A stretch of 13,291 bases of DNA from the NCBI GenBank assembly GCA_027083655.1, contig JALWNS010000332.1, forward strand, positions 1 to 13,291. The letters run 5' to 3'. Below the pieces are notes generated by a model. It was not told the origin of the DNA, did not search any database, and saw nothing but the letters and a program-made list of their open reading frames with translations. A program made the translations under genes and the position numbers. How positions within the stretch are numbered: the stretch's first letter is position 1; every line of letters starts with the position of its first letter. Source of the stretch: Bacteroidales bacterium. Its GTDB lineage: Bacteria > Bacteroidota > Bacteroidia > Bacteroidales > S143-33. Positions 7,917 to 13,291 of this stretch are shown one piece after another.

Positions 7917-8779
7917 ACCATACGACGTTTAAACAATTGAATTAACTCCTTAACATAATCATCACCTGTAAAAACATGAATAAAATCAATGCCAGAACGG
8001 CTAAATGAACTTTTGACAGACTGGTGGTGATCGTCAAACCATTTCTGTAATCCTTGCCTGACCTCCTTGCTATCTGTGTCTATCCAATCATATTTTCCAG
8101 TCTCGGCGTCCAATACCTGTACCAAGCCCATTTTAGGTATTTCCCGCTCTCTAGGGTCATTAACCTTGATGGCTATCAAATCATGCTTCCTGGAGGCTAT
8201 GGTCAATGACTTGTCAAAATCATCTGCAAAAAAGTCAGATATGAGGAACACAATAGCTCTTTTCTTGATAGCATTGATTAAATACTTCAAAGCCTCATTT
8301 ATATTTGTGCCACGGCTACTGGGATCGAAAGACAGAATCTCACTTATTATCCTCAGAGTATGTCTCTTACCCTTGGCAGGCGGGATAAATTTTTCCACCT
8401 TGTCTGAGAAAAATATCACTCCAATCTTATCATTGTTCTCTATAGCCGAGAAAGCCAGTACGCCTGCTATTTCGGCAATATATTCACGCTTATGGCGCAA
8501 ACTGCCGAAAAATTGTGAACCACTAACATCTATCATCAAAATTACTGTCAACTCACGCTCTTCTTCAAAAACCTTGACATAAGGACGGTTAAAACGTGCC
8601 GTAACATTCCAATCAATTGTTCTGACATCATCTCCCACTGTATATTCCCTAACTTCGGAAAATGTCATACCCCGCCCTTTGAAAGCACTGTGATATTGTC
8701 CGGCAAATATCTCGCTTGTCAACCCCCTGGTTTTTATCTCTATTTTGCGTACTTTTTTCAATAATTCTTTGGTATCCAT
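7913..8779 (-). CDS. DUF58 / VWA-like protein, first gene of the Bat operon
   Basis: A 288-residue soluble protein with no signal peptide or membrane helix. The DUF58 hallmark REYTVGDDVRTIDWNVTAR is at 44-62, preceded by KGRGMTFSEV. A VWA-like domain follows with an intact metal site: DVSGS (84-88), T158 in SRGTNIN and D182 in LISDFF. DUF58 proteins are usually encoded beside MoxR AAA+ ATPases and are thought to be their partners in assembling or activating the membrane VWA proteins. Here no MoxR gene lies upstream; the next gene is divergent. The ATG at 8779 has no good Shine-Dalgarno, usual for this phylum. The stop overlaps the next start by ATGA. Confidence 0.92.
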   Translation of the reverse strand: MDTKELLKKVRKIEIKTRGLTSEIFAGQYHSAFKGRGMTFSEVREYTVGDDVRTIDWNVTARFNRPYVKVFEEERELTVILMIDVSGSQFFGSLRHKREYIAEIAGVLAFSAIENNDKIGVIFFSDKVEKFIPPAKGKRHTLRIISEILSFDPSSRGTNINEALKYLINAIKKRAIVFLISDFFADDFDKSLTIASRKHDLIAIKVNDPREREIPKMGLVQVLDAETGKYDWIDTDSKEVRQGLQKWFDDHHQSVKSSFSRSGIDFIHVFTGDDYVKELIQLFKRRMV

Positions 8780-8831
8780 AACCTCGCATTTTTGAGCAAA
8801 TACAATTTTAAATAAAAAATTGATTTTAACA

Positions 8832-8876
8832 TTTGTGCTTAATAATTTTTAACCTTGCATTATAAGCCTTTGTGCT
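8832..8876. repeat. Direct repeat TTTGTGCT in the divergent region
   Basis: TTTGTGCT occurs at 8832-8839 and 8869-8876. TAAT or AAT follows each copy, and the start-to-start distance is 37 bases. It could be a pair of regulator sites or two degenerate -7 elements (TTTGT). In an A/T-rich spacer an eight-base match could also be chance. Confidence 0.35.
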
Positions 8877-8896
8877 AATCAAAATTTATTGCAAGG
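8853..8896. repeat. Inverted repeat CCTTGCA / TGCAAGG before the muramidase gene
   Basis: CCTTGCA (8853-8859) and TGCAAGG (8890-8896) are perfect 7-base inverted arms about 30 bases apart. The T run at 8901-8909 follows four bases after the right arm. If transcribed rightward this could form a weak terminator-like or attenuator-like hairpin in the muramidase leader. The loop is long and the stem short, so it may equally be an operator or chance. Confidence 0.3.
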
Positions 8897-8942
8897 CAAG
8901 TTTTTTTTTGTTTTCTTTGAATAAGAATTAAAATCCTCAACC

Positions 8943-10142
8943 ATGGGACTATTTGATAGATTCATCCGTGCTAGCCAAAAAGCTGTCAAAGCAACAGCAG
9001 ACCAAATAGAAGTCAAAGGTAAAGTACTCCCACAGCTGCTCAATGTCAGAAAAAAACCTTCCCTCAAATCCCCTATTCTCGGACGACTGCGTAGAGGGGA
9101 TATTGTTAATATCCTCAACGAGACAGATGAATGGTACGAAATACTATGGGGTAAATCATCTGCTTACGTTTATAAAAAATACATCTTAATCATTGCATAC
9201 ATAGGACGAGGCCAGGTTAATGCCAATATCCTAAACGTCAGAAGCATGCCATCCAAAGAAGGCAATGTTATTGGCAAACTCAAAAAAGATGATATAGTTT
9301 ACATCGTCGAAAAACTCCTTGACTGGTACGCTATAGACTACAATGGACGTATAGCTTATGTTGCCAAACAATGGGTAGAGGCGCACGATTTACCTCCTAT
9401 TGGAGGCAAGCAAGCAATAGCAACTTTCTTCCACCAGAGGGATGATCTGATGAATTATCCACTGGAGCCAGATAAAAAGATAAAAGTCCCCCAAAGCCCT
9501 TCTAACTATAGGCGTGCTGCAATTAGTTGGAACAAATACGGAGGATTAATGAAACGCATCAGCCTCGAGCTTGGTATAGAAGTAGAATCGGCAATGGCTG
9601 TGATATGCGTCGAAAGCGGTGGAGACGGCTTTGACAAAAACGGTAGAATGATTATCCGTTTTGAAAACCATGTTTTTTGGAACTTCTTTGGCAAATTCCA
9701 TCCTGATGTGTACAATAAATATTTCAGAAATGTAGGCGGCCGGAGTTTCAGGGGACATCAGTGGCGTAAATCAGAAAATGATCCATGGCAAGATGTCCAC
9801 GAATCACAGGATAGTGAATGGGAAGTTTTTAACTTTGCCCGCAAGCTTGACGAAACTGCAGCCATGAAATCTATCTCAATGGGTGCTCCCCAGGTAATGG
9901 GCTTTAATCATAAAGTGATTGGATACGACACTGTTCAGGAGATGTTTAATAATTTCCAAAAAGATATTAGGTACCACTTGTTTGCATTGTTTGACTTCAC
10001 CAAGGCAGTGCCAAGACGCATTCTATATTTACAGAACAAAGACTTTTACAATTTTGCCAGGGAATATAATGGCGAAGGAGATCCGGCAGGGTATCAAAAA
10101 CGCCTCTTGGAGTATTATCACATCTTTAAGAAAATTCTATGA
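8943..10142 (+). CDS. SH3b-SH3b-N-acetylmuramidase (phage endolysin-type peptidoglycan hydrolase)
   Basis: A 399-residue protein expected to cleave the glycan strand of peptidoglycan. Residues 1-25 form a short amphipathic-looking helix (MGLFDRFIRASQKAV). Two bacterial SH3 repeats follow at about 28-83 and 92-148, each with the LNVR-x-x-PS start and a W-Y-x-I strand (DEWYEIL, LDWYAID). The C-terminal half (about 195-397) matches the DUF3380/N-acetylmuramidase family of phage endolysins. It has ICVESGGDGF, where E224 is the likely catalytic acid, IIRFENHVFW, and SMGAPQVMGFN (312-322), which corresponds to the family's SWGxxQIMG motif. There is no signal peptide, and an in-frame TAA at 8922 with no usable start after it rules out a longer N-terminus. 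Its stop overlaps the next start by ATGA. Lysis, remodelling and effector roles are all open. Confidence 0.87.
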   Translation: MGLFDRFIRASQKAVKATADQIEVKGKVLPQLLNVRKKPSLKSPILGRLRRGDIVNILNETDEWYEILWGKSSAYVYKKYILIIAYIGRGQVNANILNVRSMPSKEGNVIGKLKKDDIVYIVEKLLDWYAIDYNGRIAYVAKQWVEAHDLPPIGGKQAIATFFHQRDDLMNYPLEPDKKIKVPQSPSNYRRAAISWNKYGGLMKRISLELGIEVESAMAVICVESGGDGFDKNGRMIIRFENHVFWNFFGKFHPDVYNKYFRNVGGRSFRGHQWRKSENDPWQDVHESQDSEWEVFNFARKLDETAAMKSISMGAPQVMGFNHKVIGYDTVQEMFNNFQKDIRYHLFALFDFTKAVPRRILYLQNKDFYNFAREYNGEGDPAGYQKRLLEYYHIFKKIL

Positions 10143-12229
10143 CAGGGATACACATCGAAAAACCTATACTTTTTATCATTGGACTGATAATTAGCGCAGT
10201 AGTTGCTTTCCTTTATTATTACAAAGACCAGAAATTCGAACATGTCAACAGAATATGGATTTACCTGATGGCACTACTGCGCTTCTTTGCCCTTTTTTTA
10301 ATCTTTTTGCTTTTGTCAAACCCACTGATAAAGACAATTGTAAAATCCAAACAAAAACCCATAATCGTCCTGCTCCAGGACAATTCCAAGTCTATCCCAC
10401 TCGCTACAGATAGCTCCTACACAGAAAAATACCTGAAAGACCTGTCATCTTTGACCAGACACCTAAAACAAAAATTTGACCTACGTATCTTTACATTCTC
10501 CGATAGTGTAAGACAAAGCTCAAAAATAGATTTCTCAGGCAATTACACCAATATATCACAGGCAATTTATGAAATAAACCAGCGCTTCTACAATCAAAAC
10601 CTGGCTGCTATTATACTTGCTTCAGATGGTATTTACAATCAAGGCATTGACCCGGCTTACCGGGCTTCACAATCTCCTGTTCCCATCTATACCATTGTGC
10701 TGGGAGACACAAACGAATACAAAGACCTATCTGTCAACAATTTGCACACAAATAGCATAATCTTCTTGCACGAAAAATTCCCTGTACAGGCTCAGATTAA
10801 TGCCGTCCACGCACAGGGGGAAAAAATCAAGGTCAGCTTGCTCATTAATGGTCGCATTATTGACCAAAAAATCATTGAAATCAACAAAGACTATTTCTCC
10901 ACAACAGTTAATTTTATTGTCAAAGCACCTTCACCAGGCAAAAAGCTTTTAACAGTCTCGGTGTCCACCCTGCAGGACGAACGCAATACACTAAACAATA
11001 GCTCCACTACAGTTATCGAGGTCATAGACTCCCGCCAGAAAATCCTTATCCTTTCTTCGTTTCCACACCCAGACATTGCCACAATACGCAGAAGCCTAAA
11101 TGCTATACCTACTTACAAAGTCGAATTCTCTTATTTTGATAAGTTCCAGGGCAAAATAGACGGCTATAGCTTAATCATTCTTTATCAGATGCCCGATGAC
11201 AGAACCAATGCCTTGTCTATACAACGTCTTTTACAGGCATCTTCCAAACCTGTGCTCCTTGTATGCGGACCACAAACAGACCTTACTAAACTCAAAAAAC
11301 TTAACCTGGGAATTAGCTATAATCCTATACAAGGTAGTGTAGATCAGGCTCAGGCTATAGTCAATAAGGACTTTGACATCTTCTTACCCCCAAAAAACAT
11401 GGACAATTTGCTCTCAAACTTACCTCCGCTAATTGTGCCATACATAGACTTCGATAATGTCAACAACCAATACGTGCTACTGTGGCAAAAAGTGAATAAC
11501 ATCACAACAAGCAAACCCCTGGTACAATTTGTACCGCTAAGTCCATTGAACAATAATAAACTTGGTATTATCTGGGGTGAGGGGATATGGCGTTGGCGGA
11601 TGACCGAATACCGCAATACTGGCAGTAGTAAAAATATAGACCAGCTTATCCTGCAGACCACACAATTTTTGATGACAAATGAAAACCGCAAACGCTTCAA
11701 TGTCAAAGTAAAACCAATTATAGACCAGAACCAGGAAGTTATCTTTAATGCCGAACTATACGACCTGTCTTATAATCCTATCACCGAGCCAGATGTAAAT
11801 CTTACCCTACAGGACTCGGCAGGCAACACTTTTGACTATATTTTCGAGAAAGCCGCAGATCATTACGTGCTGAACATTGGCATACTCCCGGAGGGAATTT
11901 ACTCCTACCAGGCATCATGCAAATGGAAATCACAGACTTTTGTTGACAATGGAAGCTTTGTCGTACGTGCTATTAACATCGAAGCCACCAGTCTAAAAGC
12001 AAATACAGATCTGCTCCAAAAAATAGCATCATACTCCGGAGCTAAACCCTTCTATGACAGTCAAATATCCTCGCTAGAAAATGAATTGCTTATAAATAGC
12101 AATTTCCCAAGCTTGATCGAGACCCAGACACAGATAAAGCAGGGAATAAATTACTACGTTATCCTCTTTCTAATAATTTTTAGCCTTACAGTGGAATGGA
12201 TACTTCGCAAATATTTCGGTAATATTTAA
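10139..12229 (+). CDS. Large VWA plus glutamine-amidotransferase-like membrane protein
   Basis: A 696-residue membrane protein of a type common in Bacteroidota. Two N-terminal helices (about 9-27 and 40-62) are followed by a VWA-like domain (about 74-190) with an intact MIDAS: D81-x-S83-x-S85 in LLQDNSKSI, T137 in GNYTNIS and D163 in LASDG. A beta-rich linker (about 195-295) leads to a class I glutamine-amidotransferase-like domain (about 298-480) starting KILILSS. That domain has LLVCGPQ, in which C376 sits after a strand, and ends in the GEGIWRWRM motif I associate with this family. A further beta-rich domain and a C-terminal helix (about 670-688) close it. The segment between the second and last helices probably lies outside the cytoplasm. 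Amidotransferase catalysis is doubtful; the fold is likely used for binding. Its ATG overlaps the muramidase stop by ATGA. Confidence 0.85.
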   Translation: MTGIHIEKPILFIIGLIISAVVAFLYYYKDQKFEHVNRIWIYLMALLRFFALFLIFLLLSNPLIKTIVKSKQKPIIVLLQDNSKSIPLATDSSYTEKYLKDLSSLTRHLKQKFDLRIFTFSDSVRQSSKIDFSGNYTNISQAIYEINQRFYNQNLAAIILASDGIYNQGIDPAYRASQSPVPIYTIVLGDTNEYKDLSVNNLHTNSIIFLHEKFPVQAQINAVHAQGEKIKVSLLINGRIIDQKIIEINKDYFSTTVNFIVKAPSPGKKLLTVSVSTLQDERNTLNNSSTTVIEVIDSRQKILILSSFPHPDIATIRRSLNAIPTYKVEFSYFDKFQGKIDGYSLIILYQMPDDRTNALSIQRLLQASSKPVLLVCGPQTDLTKLKKLNLGISYNPIQGSVDQAQAIVNKDFDIFLPPKNMDNLLSNLPPLIVPYIDFDNVNNQYVLLWQKVNNITTSKPLVQFVPLSPLNNNKLGIIWGEGIWRWRMTEYRNTGSSKNIDQLILQTTQFLMTNENRKRFNVKVKPIIDQNQEVIFNAELYDLSYNPITEPDVNLTLQDSAGNTFDYIFEKAADHYVLNIGILPEGIYSYQASCKWKSQTFVDNGSFVVRAINIEATSLKANTDLLQKIASYSGAKPFYDSQISSLENELLINSNFPSLIETQTQIKQGINYYVILFLIIFSLTVEWILRKYFGNI

Positions 12230-12255
12230 ATTTGCCTGCCCCAAAATAGCATTAC

Positions 12256-13291
12256 ATGAGGAAATGGGAGAAATACACCAGCTATACTGTACTGTTTTTC
12301 ACCGTGTTTATAATTGTAATAATACTAACAATTAGCTTGCTAAGTAACTTCTTTCTACGCCAGGCGATCCATCTGGCAAACAAAAATTTGCTTATTAGAA
12401 TCGATTTTGCTAAGTCTGACATTAATATTCTTAGTACTTATCCTTTGGTAGAGATACATCTTACTGACATGATAGTCAGAGGGAAAAAAAACTTTAGAAA
12501 TGACACCCTCCTCTATGTTCCTGATGTAAAGATTGTTATAAACCTTGAAAAGGCATTCAAACAAAAACACAAAATCATCATAGACAATATAGATGGCTCG
12601 TTCCCTGAGCTGAAGCTATTGGTTAATCCTGATGGTCTGGCAAACTATTATTTCATCCCTACAAAAGAGGAAATTACAACTACTGCAACTCCATTTTACA
12701 TAGTTATCAACTCATTAAACATCTTCCGGGGTAAAGTTAGCTACAATGATCTTCAAAATAAACTATTTACATACTCGGACAATGTTTCTGCTAATTTTAC
12801 CAACCTCGTATTTACAGAAAATAGTGCAGAGTTTTATTTATCTGCTTTCTTCGAAGATGTCTCTGCCCGGTATAAAAAAATATACCTCTTTCGCAACTAT
12901 GATGTTGTAATAGAATCAAGCTACAAAAATCTCTTCCCCGGATGCCAGGACAACTATTATTTTAATGGCAATTTCACTGTTAACAAGCTAAAATTCAGTG
13001 CTAATGGCGTATTCGAAAACTCAAACCTATGCGATACCAACAATTTTTATAATTATAACCTGGAATTACATGCTATAACAGAGGATTTTAAAACTCTGCT
13101 CTCTATTGTAAACAATTTATACACAAGCGATTACTCAAAGATTAAAGCTTCCGGCACTTATCAGATTGACCTCAAATATAAAAAAAAGCATTCTCCAGAT
13201 AAGGACACTAATGAGCTTACTGCTTCGGTTAAAATAGTAGATGGCTTTGTGCAGATTCCCCAAATGCCCCAGGCCATTAAAAATATTAACC
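12256..13291 (+). CDS. AsmA-like envelope protein (partial, runs off the window)
   Basis: An open frame of 345 codons begins with ATG at 12256 and has no stop before the window end. MRKWEKYTS precedes a single N-terminal membrane helix (about 8-30). Next come DFAKSDINILSTYPLVEIHL and DMIVRGK, then DTLLYVPDVKIVINLEKAFK, the characteristic N-terminal layout of AsmA-family proteins. These are inner-membrane-anchored, largely periplasmic, beta-rich proteins proposed to help move lipids or assemble the outer membrane. It starts 26 bases after the VWA gene on the same strand, so it is probably the third gene of the operon. Full AsmA-like proteins in this phylum are usually 800 or more residues, so more than half is missing here. 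Confidence 0.82.
   Translation, partial: MRKWEKYTSYTVLFFTVFIIVIILTISLLSNFFLRQAIHLANKNLLIRIDFAKSDINILSTYPLVEIHLTDMIVRGKKNFRNDTLLYVPDVKIVINLEKAFKQKHKIIIDNIDGSFPELKLLVNPDGLANYYFIPTKEEITTTATPFYIVINSLNIFRGKVSYNDLQNKLFTYSDNVSANFTNLVFTENSAEFYLSAFFEDVSARYKKIYLFRNYDVVIESSYKNLFPGCQDNYYFNGNFTVNKLKFSANGVFENSNLCDTNNFYNYNLELHAITEDFKTLLSIVNNLYTSDYSKIKASGTYQIDLKYKKKHSPDKDTNELTASVKIVDGFVQIPQMPQAIKNIN

Larger units (their letters stand above)
8780..8942. promoter_or_regulatory. Divergent promoter region between the Bat and muramidase operons
   Basis: These 163 A/T-rich bases separate two start codons that face away from each other, so promoters for both transcripts should lie here. I see no perfect Bacteroidota -7 box (TAnnTTTG) in either direction. 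AACATTTG (8828-8835) is the closest + strand match, one base off, but has no TTG at the proper upstream distance. The region also holds a TTTGTGCT direct repeat, a CCTTGCA/TGCAAGG inverted repeat and a nine-T run at 8901-8909. The promoter role follows from layout rather than from a clear motif. Confidence 0.6.

Noticed and set aside
8067..8582. A 171-codon + strand open frame opposite the DUF58 gene
   Set aside because: It lies wholly within a gene with clear DUF58 motifs, shows no recognisable domain and has no operon partner on its strand.
8943..10142. Prophage lysis cassette
   Set aside because: The muramidase is phage-like, but its neighbours are VWA, AsmA-like and Bat genes, and no holin, spanin or structural phage gene is visible.
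12355..12570. A 71-codon - strand open frame near the right end
   Set aside because: It is antisense to the AsmA-like gene, whose frame is open for over 1 kb with family motifs.
1..13291. Mobile element, integrase, tRNA or attachment site
   Set aside because: No transposase or recombinase motifs, terminal repeats or tRNA-like cloverleaf could be found on either strand by eye.

Overview
The window looks like chromosomal DNA of a Bacteroidota bacterium, probably Bacteroidales or a relative. The main reason is a complete Bat (Bacteroides aerotolerance) gene run in the order DUF58, Ig/TM protein, batA, batB, batC, batD, batE. Supporting signs are A/T-rich leaders without clear Shine-Dalgarno sites, 'AQ'-type signal peptide ends, and an AsmA-like protein. 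No tRNA, rRNA, CRISPR array, transposase or integrase is visible.

Region 1 (1-1403, + strand) is the end of a surface-polysaccharide or lipid-sugar locus. It holds the last 30 codons of an unrecognised gene, a GtrB-type polyprenyl-phosphate glycosyltransferase whose ATG abuts the previous stop, and a small GtrA-type membrane protein. This block is visibly more A/T-rich than the rest. It ends at a strong symmetric hairpin (1419-1448) that can terminate both this block and the convergent Bat operon.

Region 2 (8779 down to 1468, - strand) is the Bat operon: seven genes, tightly packed, with three ATGA stop/start overlaps. DUF58, BatA and BatB each keep a full von Willebrand A metal site. The Ig/TM protein and BatD expose Ig-like domains outside the membrane and carry similar helical cytoplasmic tails. 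BatC and BatE supply TPRs, and BatE adds an SH3-like domain. The MoxR AAA+ ATPase that usually heads such operons is absent: the next gene upstream is divergent.

Region 3 (8943-13291, + strand) is divergent from Bat across 163 bases. It encodes a protein with two SH3b repeats and a phage-endolysin-type N-acetylmuramidase domain without a signal peptide; a 696-residue VWA plus glutamine-amidotransferase-like membrane protein whose start overlaps the muramidase stop by ATGA; and the N-terminal 345 codons of an AsmA-like protein that runs off the window.

Taken together, regions 2 and 3 form an envelope module with four intact MIDAS (VWA-type) proteins, three SH3-like domains and one peptidoglycan hydrolase around one divergent promoter region. 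The most interesting reading is that the Bat complex, whose biochemical role is poorly defined, is physically and perhaps functionally linked to a domesticated muramidase. That link is an inference from gene order.
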